This document shows, piece by piece, positions 12,401 to 27,400 of a stretch of DNA of 64,000 bases. The stretch's first letter is position 1, and each line of letters starts with the position of its first letter. The notes under the pieces are model-generated. The model was not told where the DNA came from and made no database searches. It worked only from the letters and a program-made list of their open reading frames with translations. The position numbers and the translations under genes were made by a program. Location of the stretch: assembly GCF_958298935.1 (NCBI RefSeq), contig NC_084925.1, positions 17,171,001 to 17,235,000 on the forward strand. Reading direction: 5' to 3'. This DNA comes from Phragmites australis. Lineage: Eukaryota > Streptophyta > Magnoliopsida > Poales > Poaceae.

Positions 12401-15400
12401 CGATATCAGGTAACATATCAAACATATCACAACAGTACATCCACCATATCAACATCAGGTAACACATCGAGACCACTCAAGTTTAAATAATAATGTACAT
12501 AAGTCGCAAGTGTACATTGAGATAGCTCAAAATTACATAAATCGAAAGTGCAACAACAAATTGCACAAGTCACTGTAATGCCTCCCTACAATGGAACTCG
12601 GCTTTTGACGAGACAACTTCTGTCATTATGAATGAGGCGATCCGTCCTCGAATGTTGAAGAGTGCAGGCTTCTCAATGTTGTCATCTAGTATGTTGAATT
12701 CCTGCTAAATAAAAATAGTAATGGAAAAAGTATGCAATTAGCATGAGCAAAATCATGTTATTATTTGATATTAAATGAATAAAAGTAGTTATAAAAAGAC
12801 TATACGCAATTATCTTACATTTGGGGATTTCATATCCTTTGTTGCCATGGCTAGCAGCATGTGACGCACAACGTAGAAGCCGCAGGCATTACCCGGTGGT
12901 TGTTGGTGGCACCGAAGAGAAAAGAAACCGTCAGTTTGAAAGAAAAAGATGTAGTAGAGTATTTACAAATATGTCTGATAGTACTTACCGTGAAGGCATT
13001 CTTATGTGTCAGTGTACGGGGCTTATTCGGATCGTACTTTGGATCACAACGCATGTACATGTCAAATACCTTACATGCAAAGAGGGATCCATTAGTCAAC
13101 ATTTGAATAAAGTTTGAAAAGTTCAATATATAATCTAAGTCGTGAAGAACTTACTCGTCGAAGATTTGTTTGACCAAAGTATAGTCATGAACTCCCCGTT
13201 CGTTGTTACGTCCTACTACTGGTCTTGCTAAATCAAGGTACCAGACCAAGTTTCACTTGGAAGCAATGACTAGTAAGATCCAATGATCATCCATATTGTG
13301 GGCGGCCATCAGGTAGTCCTTTGAAAAGTGGCTCATTGCCCTAGCCACATATCTCACAACGAATTCCTTATCTTGTTCTATCAAAAAAATCATCATAATT
13401 TGGAGGTCAAGGAATCCGAAGGGCTCCTTTTTCCTCGTTTATTGCATCAAATGTCTATAGATAAGAAGTTAGTTACATTGGAGAATTACTGAAAATAATT
13501 AATGAACATCTAAGGTCTTACAATGTAAAGCATCACAATAACTCCATGTCTAGGCCATCGAGGTTGAACCACATAAGTCTTTGAAGTCCACGATAAAGTA
13601 GCCATCCCCATTCAAGAAGTGATGATTTTGGTATTGGAAGACAATGGAACTCTTCTTCACTCTACAACCTTGCAGGTAGTAATTAAGCAACTCGACACAA
13701 GATTCTCCCACCCTCCGTAGTGGATCTGCCGTCATCAAGGGCTTCCCAAACTGAAATTTTGTCCTATCACGCACTTCTTGGCACTTGAGTCCTTACCAAA
13801 GGACTTGGACTTATTTAGCAGCTACTTCTTAGACCCTAGCTTAGACTTTTTGTTTGGGCTACCCTAAAGTTCCATAGCTAGAGATGACAGAGTGGGCAAA
13901 GGCGATGCAGCTGGCTCATCTGGAGGTTGAGATTGGGGTAGGGAACTCAGTGCACTTGAACATCTAAGCGGATCGCTCCTAGATGATTCCATGTGCACCA
14001 AAATGTTCCCCTCTTCCATTGGATCCTTTGAAGGCGAACTTCACCCAGTTTTCGGATCTCATCATTGGGGGGATGAGCAAATCTGTGTTCACAATATTAG
14101 CATGTACAAAATCCATGAAGACCACGATATAGCCTGGACGTATCGGGACTGTATATAACACCTGGACCTCTGGATACACTTGAGCCTTCGCAACCTTAAA
14201 TTAGTAGTCACCAAGTCTTATGAGCAGTGAGTATGGATGGAGAGGAAACAAGTTGTTTGACCTCTTAGGAGTCTTGACTACTCTTGCGTCCAACAATGTG
14301 GCTATCACCCACTGGTGCACTAGGATTACGACTCCCTTTAACGCAAACATTTGCATGAGGTATTGATAACCGCTCTCCATGATTGATTGGATCAACGCTT
14401 GCACATCGATTGGATCCGACCTCTTCCTCATCTTGTATATCATGATGTGTTCGGGAAAGCCTAACTTCTAGCCTTATGAACTGGACATGTCTCGCACGCG
14501 ACCTGGGTGCTCAGGGTTTGCCATCGCAGCGGAGAGCTCGTCATATTCCCTAACCACTGTGAATGAACTTTTGGTAGATTGGGTTGCTATTTCTTTCACC
14601 TTTTCAGCGACTGACTCGACTGCGCTGGATTTGAAGGTGATTTCTCCACTATCCATTAGCTTACCCCTCGCTCGCAAATACTATTACGATAATCCCAGGA
14701 ATTGCAACCAAGGATTCTCATGGCGTTCGTTTGCTAACTTTTCATCCTTCACCTACCATTTCTCCATTTTCCCCATGTACCCACCTGTGCCCAGGTTGTG
14801 GTTCTGCTTGTTCTTTGACTGAAGCTGCTTCTTTGTTGAACCCTCTATTTAGAACGCCTCTGAGGTCTTCAACCCCACAGAAGCTTCGAAATCCTCCCTT
14901 TTCATGTATGGGTACTTGCTGAAGGGCTCCAACCCTTTTGCCATATAATCATTCACATGCTTGCTCTTGTGGCTTCCCCAAAATTTGGCAATCAGCAAAC
15001 CTGCAACCTTTGGCCTTTATGTTCTCTGGGAACTCCAGAAACGTATTGACGCTATCATTGAACAAGGCATTATATTGAGCCATAATGAAGTCATCGAATT
15101 ACAGAAGGGTCAATGGCACCCTCTCCTGAGCATTAAGGCCTATGAGCTTCCGCAACTTCTGCAGGGCCTTCTTCTTCGTAGGCATACTGTCATCATCAAT
15201 TTTCATGACGGTAATCTTGCCCGTTGACCACTTTGGTTGTACCCTTGGCTTTTCATACTGTTGCTCCATTAGGATCTGGTTACGCATACATCTGACTAAG
15301 AGCTTGTCCTTCATCAGAGGATCCGGATGAAGACTCGTTGGCAAACATCTCATAGATGCTAATATGTAGATACAATGTATAAGTATTAGAAACTATATTC

Positions 15401-18400
15401 ACTTTTATATGTATTTATGAAAATATTATGTATTTCTTATCTAAAGCAAAGGATCCTAGCTAATTTTTAATGGGCAAAGATAGGTCATAATTCCATTTGA
15501 GGATATGTGGTCCAAATAGGTTTTCATACTCTTGTACGGTTCTAGAGAAAATTTTGGCAGCACCTTCCCGGTGTTTCCCAAATACACATCTCGACAACAC
15601 GTCGAGAGAGGTTGTGTATCCGGAGAACAACAGGAAGACGCCACCAAAATTCTCTCTAAGAACTATGCAAGAGCATAGAAACCTACTCTCAGGCCATATA
15701 TCCTCAAACTGTCCAAAGGACATGGACAATTCGGGAGTATTTTCTTATAAATATAATGAGTTGCCAAGTCATATTTATAATCAAACGCTCCTGATCAGGA
15801 GATGTAGGTGACGCAAACTAAATTAATTTTTAGGATTTTCTTACAAAGTTAATTTTAACTTTCTAAATATCATCATAAAGCAAAAATGGACGCAGCAAAT
15901 AAGGAGGACCTTACAATGATTTAATAATAATCTGCATAAATAAGCATTGCATATCATGTGTAAAGAAAGAACTAAACAAATACACGAATACGATTTTTGG
16001 ATTGTTGTAAAATATGCAACAATATGAGCAAAAATAATATTCCAACAATAACATTAGAAGGACAAATACACAAGTAGTCTATAAACATAATCTTACCAGC
16101 ATTGAACAGAAGCATATTATGAATAATTGAGGTACAAATGTATAACAATGAGATTGTGCATAACTATTTCTTTATAAATTATCAATTCAGTTAGCCTCAG
16201 GGCTTATAAGGTCCCTACTCCCTAACTATCTAAAAATTCTTCACCAATTGGGCAAGACAACAATACAACTAGTTACTAATCCTGAAAAATTGTTACTGCT
16301 CTATAGAATATAGCCACAATTTTTCAGAGAACAAACTACCTGTACAACACGAAGCCAACTAGCATTCAGGAAAATGTAAAGCTCATGTCAAACTACACTT
16401 AAATGGCTCTCTAAACAATTAACCAAACAAGAGTTGCTCAGGCTGATAGCATAATAGAGATATCACCAAACCAATTAACAAGTGCTAGTAGCAGCAGTAA
16501 TCCAACTAGAGCAACATGCATGCAAAGGATATAAACTAGAGTACTGTAAGAATTGTCCAATCTCAGAATTTAACAACTGTCATTAAGCTAAGCACATCCT
16601 TGGCAACAACACGGTCTAGCATGACAGCACGATAGGGTTACTTGGACAGTAGAGAAGCTGAGCGTCAGCGAGGAGGGGCAGCAGGCATCGATGAGGAGGG
16701 GACGGTGGGAGGCCTACCTCGACGGATGAGGACAATGGCAACACACAACATGGTGGCGCGGGCTCCTCGATGTCTAGGTGCTCATCGGGGAGGAGGCAGC
16801 GAGCTCCTCGGCGTCGGGGTGGTGATTCTCGATGACGGTGGTGTGGGCTCCTCAGCATTGATGCAGTGGAAGATGGCGTCGGGGATGGGGATGGGGATGG
16901 AAAGGAGACGGCGACAGCCTCGAGGATGGTTGGGAGAGGGAGGGGGGCGGCCTCGGTGATGATGGCGCAGGGGCCTCAGCGTGGACATGTTGAGGAGGAG
17001 GGGGGCTACGTGGGTCGAGGAGGTAGGTGTCACGACTTTGGCAAAATTGGGGTGTAGGGTTCAAGACCCGTTATATATAACAGATTATTAGTGATGGATC
17101 ATAGCTCTAACTCGTCACTAATGTGAAAGTCATTATTGGTAGTTATAATCAATTTTATACTAAACACCACCTATATTCCGCTCTTAAACTTGTAAGAGTA
17201 GTGAGAATTCAATTAGTTCATACATCCACAAACACATGATAAAATTTAGAGTAAAAACTTAACTGGCCTTTTCAACAAGTTTAAGATCAACGCTAGTGAA
17301 TCCATACTTGTCTTTTCTAACACCCTTTGTCTTGTGTACCCAATAGCACCAAAGTAGGGGTACCTTGAATCCCAAGTAATCTGGTTCACAGATCTCTATC
17401 TGACCGTAGTATGTGCTCCTGTGCATATTGTTATCATAAGAATCTATATAAACACCGCTGTTCTGGTATGTGCTTTTCTGATCTTGGGCAACCTTATAAA
17501 TATGTAATTGTTTATATCGTACCCTTGATATATTGTAATTGTGTATATAGGCCCCCCTGCTAGTTTATTGATCAAATCACTTGTAGGAGTAGTCGATTGA
17601 TTGATTTGATCTCGAAACCAAGTGTTGAATCTTTGCATATGTTCCTTTGCAAGATAAGTTTCGGTCCGCCCTAGATTCTCTTAAAGAAACAACTGCTTTT
17701 TCTTGTTGATATATGGGGATACTTCGCTCATTTGTTGCAACACGAGGAAATGAGCTTGGTTGTATGCCTTAGGGTCAGGAGTAATTGCATGTTTACCCAG
17801 AATGCCTTGACCTGTGAGCCTATCCTCGCGGCGAGAATGGGACACACTAATTGGGTTATATGAGTTCGTGTAAGTAACGCACCACTCCACTACCTCCTCT
17901 GTAGAGTAACCAAGTGCAATTGCAACCCTAAGGTAAAGCTTGATTCCTTACGTACGACTTGAGAATGCCAATGAATCTCTCATATGGATACATCTAATGT
18001 AGTAACATGGCGCCAATGAAATAAATCTCCTTCACAAGGTAAGCTATCATATGGACTATGATGTCAAAAAAGGATGGTAGAAAATACATCTCGAGAAGAC
18101 ATAATGTCTCAAACTGTCTTTTTTCTAGCTCTGCTAACGCTTTCGGATTGAGTACCTTCTGACCAATTGCAATGAAGAAAAAGCACAGGCTCATGATAGC
18201 ATCTTGAACAACAATTAGCAACATGTTTCTAATTCCAACCGTTGTCATCTGCGTCAACATCACATAGAAATCATAAGTTTTCATGCCGCCAACCATTTTC
18301 AGCTCTTTCACCAAAATAAGTCTTCTAATGTTTGACGAGTAACCGGAGGGAACTTTCATATTGTGCAAGAACTCGCAAAAAGGAATTTTCCTTTATCCAT

Positions 18401-21400
18401 ATCATTGGTATGAAGCTCCGGCCTTAAGCCCATTTCTTCAAGATCAGCTCATGCGTTTTCATGATCATTTGCTTTTTCCTTCATGTTGAGCATTGTACGG
18501 AGGAGACTATCGTAGATATTCATCTCTATGTGCATGAGGTCAATAGAGTGGTGAATGTCTAAGTATTTCCAATAATCTAACTCTCAGAGAATTGATTTCT
18601 CATTCCACATTCCATTTTCATCACTCGTGGAGGATCATTTTCGTTTGTCAAGGACAACATTGATATTTTTAACCTTATCATAGACATCTTGCTCGCTAAA
18701 ATGCCTTGGATGGTGATGCTTTCTTCCTTGTGCCATCAAATTGAGCCTTCATTTTTTGGTACGGGTGGTTCCTAGCAAGGAAACGTCGATGCCGTATGTG
18801 AACTGTTTTCTTTGACTCGTTCAACCACATACTCTTAGTGTCATCTAAGCATTAGGGGCAAGTTTCACCTTTTCTTTTACTCTATCCTGACAAGTTACGA
18901 TGTACTAGTATATCATTAATGGTGACGAATAACATGGCATGTAGGATGAATTCTTCTCTTGTACTGATCTCAAACCTCAAAGCCTTCGTACCAGAGTGCT
19001 TTAAGATCATCCACCAAAGGCCCGAGGTACACATTGATATCGTTGCCAGGTTGCCTCAGATCAGGAATTAAATTCGACAATACAATGTATTTTTGTTTTT
19101 AACAAAGCTAAGGTGGAAGGTTGTAGATAGATAGTACAACAGGCCTGAAGCTATATGAGGTACTCATGTTATTGAATAGATTTATGCCATCTATGCTCAT
19201 AGCAAACCTAATATTTCTTATTTCGTTAGTGAACCAACCAAATGTAGAATCAATAGTTCACCACTGAGTTGAATCTAGGGGGTGTCATATCATTGCGTTA
19301 TTTTTATGATCCTCCTTGTGCCACCGTAGCAATTGGGACTCCTTTTCGTTTGTGAATAAATGCTTCAAGTGGGGAATTATAGGAAAATACCACATCACCT
19401 TCCTAGGAGGTCCTTTTCTCTTGCTGTCTTCTTCCACGTCGCCATCGTCATTTCTACACTTGTATTGATGGGTTTCACAAACAGGACATTGATTCAGGCC
19501 TGTATACTCTCCACGAAACAAGACACAATCCTCCTTATATGCATGTATTTTTTCTATTTTCAATCCCAAAAAACAAATTATCGCATCATAGATGGTCTTA
19601 GGCATCTTGTTCCCATCTGGTAGCATGTCCCTTATCAAATACAACAATTTAAAAAGCTTTAAAACTCCTATAAGACCAACGATGGGTTGCCTTCGATTGC
19701 ATAAGCATAAGCACCGCAAACAGCAGTATGTATTTCTCCTTACAGCTAGGATAAAATGATGTCTTTGAGTCTCGCACCAGTTTCTGCAATTTGGCAAACT
19801 CACCATCACTATACTCATCGTGCCCCTCAGCGTTGCACACCATTTGGTCTACATTCTCCACGAAATCCATGTAGTCATCATTAAATCCTAATATGTCTGC
19901 ATCCCTGAGATAATCATCCATACCATCGGCTAGCGAGAGTCCTTGATCCATACTGCCGTTCGAGAGGACCCGATCACAATGAGACTAAGGCTCAAATGTC
20001 ACTTGAATTGACGAAACCTTGTGAAAGGTGTGAAGCTCTAACACAAATTGTAGAGCTAGATATGAGCCCTAGCTCTGATATCAATTAAAGGGATCGGTGA
20101 CGTCCTAAGAGGGGGGTGAATTAGGATACTTAGAATTATTTCAGCTCCAAAAATAAACAAGATAAACCTATATCGAATTTTATCTAGATATGCTCTAGGT
20201 TAATCTAGTGTGTCTACTCTACCGATCAAAGTACTTACAAACTATTTAAGAAGGTAAATTGTAAGAATGTAAATGCGGAAATGTAAATAAGGTAGAGAGA
20301 GCAAACTTGGCACAAGAATTTTTTTCCCATGGTATCGATGGAATGAATACAACCCCTAGTCCACATTGGAGCTCCACTAAGGATATGCTTCCAGGCGATA
20401 CCCGGTCATGGCTATTGAGCCACTAAGTCACAAAGACAAGGTCTTAACCCAGATGAGCCACCAAGCCACTAAGGAAAGGACTCACCACAAGCCTCTCTTC
20501 CAGTCCCTGCCACCGTGATCACTTCGGAGAGTGAGCCACCAAGGTAAGGATCTCCGCGTCCCTGTACACGCTTCTCGTCTTCGCTCCACACCAAGTTGGA
20601 GGGTCAACAAGCTTATCGGCGAGTCACCAAGATTCTAATGTGCTAGCATACCACTTGGTACAAGGTTGGATCACTCCTTGATCCACTCTTTAGGCAACAA
20701 TATCCAAGCAACACTTTCTCTAGGCCTATAAGCACTAATTACTCACTAATCTTGTACTTAATCGCCTTAGATAATCATATTAACCACTTTGGTGGCTTGG
20801 ATGTCTTCTTAAGTGTGTATGAGCTTCCTCTAGACTATAACAGCATGCCACACCTTCAAATGACTAAGTGGAGGGGTATTTATAGCCTTAGACCCACACA
20901 CTAGCTGTTAACTTAACGGCTTAGGAAAGTTGTTAACACCGGTTGATCCGGTAAGAATAATAGTACTAACACCGGATCATCCGGTGAGTATACTCTCACA
21001 AACTAGCCGTTGGAACCCCCACTCAAGCCTCTGTGAACACCAGACATTCCGGTGTATAATTCATCTCCTTCACCAAACTATCCGATGAGTTATCCTAAGC
21101 CATCCGAGCCAACTGCATCCTCTCTGGGTAAATTGCTCCGGTGAATGCATCCGGTGCACATCACTTCATCACTAGACTATCCGATGAGTTGACTTCAGCC
21201 AACCGAGCCAATACAACCCTCTCTAGAAATAATACTCTGGTGTACACAGCATCGATAACCGGACCGTACGGTGCCTTGAACTTCGTTCTTTAACACTTGG
21301 CACCCTATGTAAATTAATCCGGTGTTAAGCTTCCGGTGGTACAACACATACACCCGACCTTCTAGTGTGTTCAACTCCTTCTGTGCATTTGCACTGTTTA

Positions 21401-24400
21401 TTGTCTAGTGTGACACATTGATCAACGAATCATCTGGTGCTTTGATCTTCAACTTCAATGGCTGCAACTTTCTTTGGATAAAATGCTCCGGTGTGTATCT
21501 TGTCTGATTACCGGACCTTCCGGTGAGGTCTTCAGACCTCTCTCCCCTTTGTCAAATATGCTTCGGTGCGATCAACACCCAGAGCACCAGACCATCCGGT
21601 GAGTCAAATCTTCCTGTGAGTTCTCCAATTCAGTCCAATTTTGTCTCGATTGTGGTGGCTTTTTCATTTATTGCATCTATGAGACCTACTAATATATATT
21701 CTTGACAAACATATTAGCACCATTGACTATATTGCCATTAATCACCAAAATCACAATCATGGCCTAATAGGGTCATTTTCGCTACTATCTCCCACTTTTT
21801 AATGATTGATGATGACACAACCAAAGCAAGTGGCAAATAATAAATGATACTAAATATCAAGATCATAAGCGAGCATAAAGTCTTACCACATTGCTTGGAT
21901 GTATATTCTTACAACTTAGTCCCCCTTTATTGTGGATTTCTTTTTTTCATTGCAACTATCTCTCTTGAACGACCTATGCAAGAGTCTCTTTTGTCAACTA
22001 GGCGCCTAGCATTTTTTCTTCACCCTCTTTGTCGACTTCGGTATTCCTAGACATCTTGCTAGTTGCTACAATCTCCTCGACATTATTCATCTTACAAACT
22101 TGCATCTTGCTTTAGTCATCAAAATTCTTTCCCTTGTCAACAATCTCCCAAAAAGGGCTATAAACATATTTTGAACTCAAGGAAAAAACATTAGAGCACA
22201 TGGGAGAGAGCTTCAAATTATGATCTAATAAAAGGATACAAATTGTATGGATATCACTACAAATAAATGATACTAATTATAGGCTATGAAAGCATATGGA
22301 TTATAATTTATAAAACTCACATAATATAGTCTAAGCTCTCTCTATATGTGTGCATACATACAATGAGAAGGAAATATATGCACAACTAGACAATATATCA
22401 AAGATAGGAAGTTTAAGCTATATTTTACATGGAGGTAGCTTAAATAAATAAAATATTTGATAATGATACTAATTAAAGTATTTAAGCATTGCATATCTCT
22501 AGGGACATATTTATTGCTCCATGAGACTACAAGAGATACAACTCGCAACACATATTAGTCTCAAAATCACAACCTATACGATATACTCCCACTAAAAGTG
22601 TCCATACAATTGTTAAATACTTCTGAGATATATGCATTTGTTATTGATAACAAAGGGGATTTATCTTATAGATTGGATCATGACACATGAAAGATACCAA
22701 TTGTAAAAACTAGTGCCAAGAAATGAACTTACAACTAATAAATCATGTACGTTACTCATGGGTTAGAGATAAACACAAGAAACCTAGCATATGAAAACCT
22801 ACACTAGGCATTGCAATAAATTAAAACAATCATATGCAATCCTAGACGAGGCAAATAAGTTAGAAGAAAAAAACAAAATGCATGAACGTAAGTCTAGCTA
22901 TTATTTAGCTCTTTTACCTTTGGATGGGGATTTGTGTATATGATGATCATGATTTTTATCAAAGCACCTAAACTTGTATACTTGGTTTCTTTACTTGAAC
23001 CTTCACTTCATCTTGTGAGGCAAGTATCCAAATCCTCATAGACGCTTCAGGTTTCAAGTTTTCTTTGGAATCCAAACTGATTAGGGTTCCTTCATATTGG
23101 TGATCATATTGGTGATGACTTCTTTAGGCACTCAAATGGATTAGTTCCACTTCCAATCATTTCTCTCAATCATGTGTGTAATCATCTTGTCATTGTCCTT
23201 CTTCTTGAGCTTGTAGTGGTTACTCTTGGTCTTGATCTTATAGTTAGGCTTGGTGTAGATATTGGAGGTCTTATTTGAGAGGTTGACCATCTACTTCTTA
23301 TACTTGGTCTCCTTCTTTCACTTGTCTGCATTGGAAGGACTTGTGGCCTTCTTGATGACGTTTGAAGCATGTCACAGTGGACCCCTCCGTAAGCTTCTTC
23401 ACCATGAAAGCATGATTATCTTGAGAAGGTTGGACATGTCCTTTGCCCTTTAAACTCGTCAAGTGCTTCTTGAGCTTCTCCACTTCCTACTTAAGATTAT
23501 CATTCTTTTGTACAATGAGGTTGTTACATGATTTTACAATAACATTCTTAACACAAATCTCATTGCAAAAGGGTGAGCTAGATAAAGAAGTAGAAACATC
23601 TACCTTAGAATTAAATTAAATAGAGAGGTAGATTGCTTCAAAGGAACCTTAGTTTGAGATTCAATGCACTCAAATTTAGCCTTAAGCTTATCATGCTCCT
23701 TGTTTAGCAAATTAAATTTGCACAATAATTATTTATAATTAGAAACAAGGTAGCATTAAGTGCATTGAATTTCTTAAGCTCTTTAGATTATTTTTTAAGG
23801 ACCCTTTGTTGCTCATTGGTCAAATAAAGAAGTTTATCATAGGAGAGAGAATTCTCATCGGATTCATCATCACTTATATTGCTATCTATACTTTTGGCTA
23901 TGAGGCACTTGTGTGATGACTTATGCGATGATGATCTCGAGAAAAAGCTTCTCTTGGGGTAATGGATAGTGATGCTCTCATCACTTGAGCTTAAATCTTT
24001 ATCATCACTCACTCATCTTCATATGCTAGCAAGTGCCTTGGCTCTCCCCTTTTTCTCCCTCTTCTTTATCATGGTCTTCTTCTCCTTATTGATGTGATCT
24101 ATTATTTTGACCAAGTCCTTCATAGAGATTAGGTGATAAATCTTGGTATTGATCTTCTTAATGTTCTTCTCTACTTGTGAGATGAGTTTGGCTACCTCGG
24201 GATCCATCTCTTGATTGTTTGAGGTGCTTTGCTCATTTTCTTCATATCTCTCTTCATCTTCATCTCCATTATCTTCACTTCATCTTGACTCTTGCTCTTG
24301 TCTTCTCATTCTTGTCTTCATGTGTTGGCATTGAGCTTGCTTGCTTTTGAGAGCAAAGTTTCTGGTATCGGATGAGGAAGAAGCTTTCACCCTCCATGTT

Positions 24401-27400
24401 CATTGTTATCTCATGGGCGGTGATCTTATCGAGCACTTGACTTGGTGTCATCTTCTTAATATCATTGCTGTCGTAGATGATGGAGACTATCAACTTGTAC
24501 TCCGGAAGAAGAGCTTAAAGTGTTCTTCTCACCACTTGATCATCTTTAATTGGCGTCAAACATGACCCATTGATATTATTAACAAGAATGTTTAAATGAG
24601 AATATATATCATTAGCACTTTCATGGGGTAGTTGTTTGATACCATTGAGCTTAGTAACAAACACATGATATTTCTTATTGCGCACATCCTTTGTGCCTTC
24701 ATGTATTTCAATGAGACTAATCTAAATATCGTGTGTATTGGTGACAGAATAAACACAATTAAATGTATCAACATATATAGATGATAAAAGGATACTTTTG
24801 GCTAGTGCATCTAATTGCCTCTCCTTGTTGGTGGTACGAGGTCTCATCTCATCCTCGGTGACTCTCCAACCATCCAACCCTCGAGCTTGTAAATAACAAG
24901 TCTTTAGAATTTTTCACTAGGGAAAGTTTGTGCAATCGAAAAGTGAAGCACTATGAGAATCCATCCCAACCCCGAACGTCACAACTTACTAGACGGTGAA
25001 GCATAACTAATCACAATAAGACTAAGGCTCAAATGCCACTTGAATTGGCAAAACCTTGTGAAGGTGTGAAGCTCTAACAAAAATTGTAGATCTAGATGTG
25101 ACCTCTAGCTCTAACATCAATTGAAGGGATTGGTGACGTACTAAGAGGGGGGTAAATTAGGACACTTAGAACTATTTCGGCTCCAAAAACAACATAAAAA
25201 AACCTATATCAAATTTTATCTAGATATGCTATACGTTAATCTAGTGTGTCTACTCTACCAATCAAAGTGGTTGCAACCTATTTAAGAAGGTAAATTGCAA
25301 GAATGTAAATGCGGAAACGTAAATAACATAGAGAGAGTAAACTCAGCACAAAAGTGTTTTCCTGTGGTATCGTTGGAATGAATGCCACCCGTAATCCATG
25401 TTGGAGTTCCACCAAGGACATGCTCCCAGTCGGCACATGGTCATGGCTATTGAGCCACCAAGCCACAAAGACAAGGTCTCAACCCAGATGAGCCATCAAG
25501 CCACCAACACAAGGTCTCACCGTTAGCCTCTCTTCTAGTCCCTTCCCACTGTTATCACTTTGGAGCTTGAGCCACCAAGGTAAGGGTCTCCGCGTCCCTG
25601 TACACGCTTCTTATCGTCGTTCGACACCAAGTCGAAGGGTCAACATGGTTATCGGCGAGTCACCAAGATTCCAAGGTGCCAACATACCACTTGATATAAG
25701 GTTGGATCACTCCTTAATCCACTCTTTAGCCAGCAATCACCAAGCAACACTCTCTCTAGGCCTATAAGCACTAATCACTCACTGATCTTGTGCTTAATCG
25801 TCTTGGATAATCATATTAAGTACTTTAGTGGCTTGGATATCTTCTTAAGTATGTATGAGCTTCCTCTGGACTCTAGCAGCATGCCACACCTTCAAATGAC
25901 TAAGCAGAGGGGTATTTATAGCCTCAAACCCGCGCACTAGCTGTTAACCTAGCGACTCAGAAAAGTTGTTAACACCGGCTAATCCAGTAAGAACAATAGT
26001 ACTAACATCAGATCATCCGGTGAGTACACTCTCACAAACTAGCTATTGGAACCCCCACTCAAGCTTCTATGAACATCAGACATTCCAGTGTATACTTCAT
26101 CTCCTTCACCAAACTATCCGATGAGTTATCCTAAGCCATCCGAGCCAACTGCATCCTCTTTGTGTAAATTGCTCTGGTGAATACATCTTATGCACATCAC
26201 TTCATCACTAGACTATCCGATGAGTTGACATCAGCCAACCGAGCCAATACAACCCTCTCTAGAAATAATACTCCGGTGTACACAGCATCGATCACCAGAC
26301 CATCCGATGCCTTGAACTTCATTCTTTAACAGTTGGCACACTGTGTAAATTAGTCCGGTGTTAAGCTTCCGGTGGTACAAAACATACACCCGACCTTCTA
26401 GTGTGTTGAACTCCTTCTGTCCATTCGCACTGTTCATTATCCGGCGTGTGCAATACATTGATCAGCGGACTATCCAATGCTTTGATCTTTAACTTCTCTG
26501 GACAAAATGCTCCGGTGTGTATCTTATCTGATCACCGGACCTTCCAGTGAGGTCTTCAGGTCTCTCTCCCCGTTGTCAAATATGCTTCAGTGCGTTCAAC
26601 ACCAGACCATCCGGTGAGGCAAATCTTCCTAGGACTTCTCCAATTCAATCCAACTTTGTCCCGGCCACGGTGGCTTCTTCATGTATTACATCCATGAGAC
26701 ATACTAACATATATTCTTGACAAACATGTTAGTCCTAATGACTATATCGTCATTAATCATTAAAATTACAATCATGGCCTAATAGGACCATTTTCGCTAC
26801 ACCGTTTTACCCCGACCTTCCATATCCGTCAACGCAGTACTCATGAAAATCTTTACCCCGCTCATGTACTCATTACAAGTACGGCAATCAAGGTACATCT
26901 AACTTTGATCCACCATCTACAAATTGAGAAAATATTCATTATTAATAGAAACGATAGAATAGCTAGAATAAGTATAAAAATTATAACTCAATTTAACTAA
27001 ACTAAGTGTGTGCGTGTGTTCTAGTGAGATTTAAGACAGCAATTAACATCTAAATATGATACATGTTATGTATGGCGAAGGATCCTAGTTAATTTCTACA
27101 TAGGCAAAGATAGATCCTAATCCCATTCAAGAATATGTGGTCCGAGTAGGTTTCCATGATATTGTACAGTTCTAGAGAAAATTTGGTAGCACCTTCTCGT
27201 TGTTCTCTAAATACACATCTTGACAACGAGTCAAGAGGAAGTGTATCCGGAGAACAACATGGAGATGCCACCGAAATTCTCTCTAGAACCATACAAGAGC
27301 ATAGAACCTACTACTCGGACCACATATCTTCGAACTATCCAAAGTACATGGACAATTCAAAAGCATTTTCTTATAAATATGACGAGTTGCCAAGTCATAT

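Larger units (their letters stand above)
20086..26801 (-). mobile_element. Copia-like gag-only LTR retrotransposon nested in tnp2
   Basis: LTRs 25122-26801 and 20086-21786 enclose 3.3 kb with gag remnants but no recognisable protease, integrase, reverse transcriptase or RNase H. The PBS is of the initiator-Met type (TGATGTTAGAGCTAGAGG at 25102-25119, a variant of TGGTATCAGAGC). It is the same family as the solo LTR at 1971-3719. It interrupts the transposase between its N-terminal domain and the rest. No target duplication is seen, in line with loss of flanking sequence next to the extra leader. Confidence 0.7.

Noticed and set aside
15456..15811. Open frames on both strands with similar peptides (SLEPYKS, HISSN)
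   Set aside because: The region is an inverted repeat, so both strands read alike; treated as a hairpin, not a gene.
16616..17064. Overlapping Pro/Arg-rich open frames on both strands
   Set aside because: GC-rich low-complexity DNA between CACTA genes; no start or domain supports a protein.
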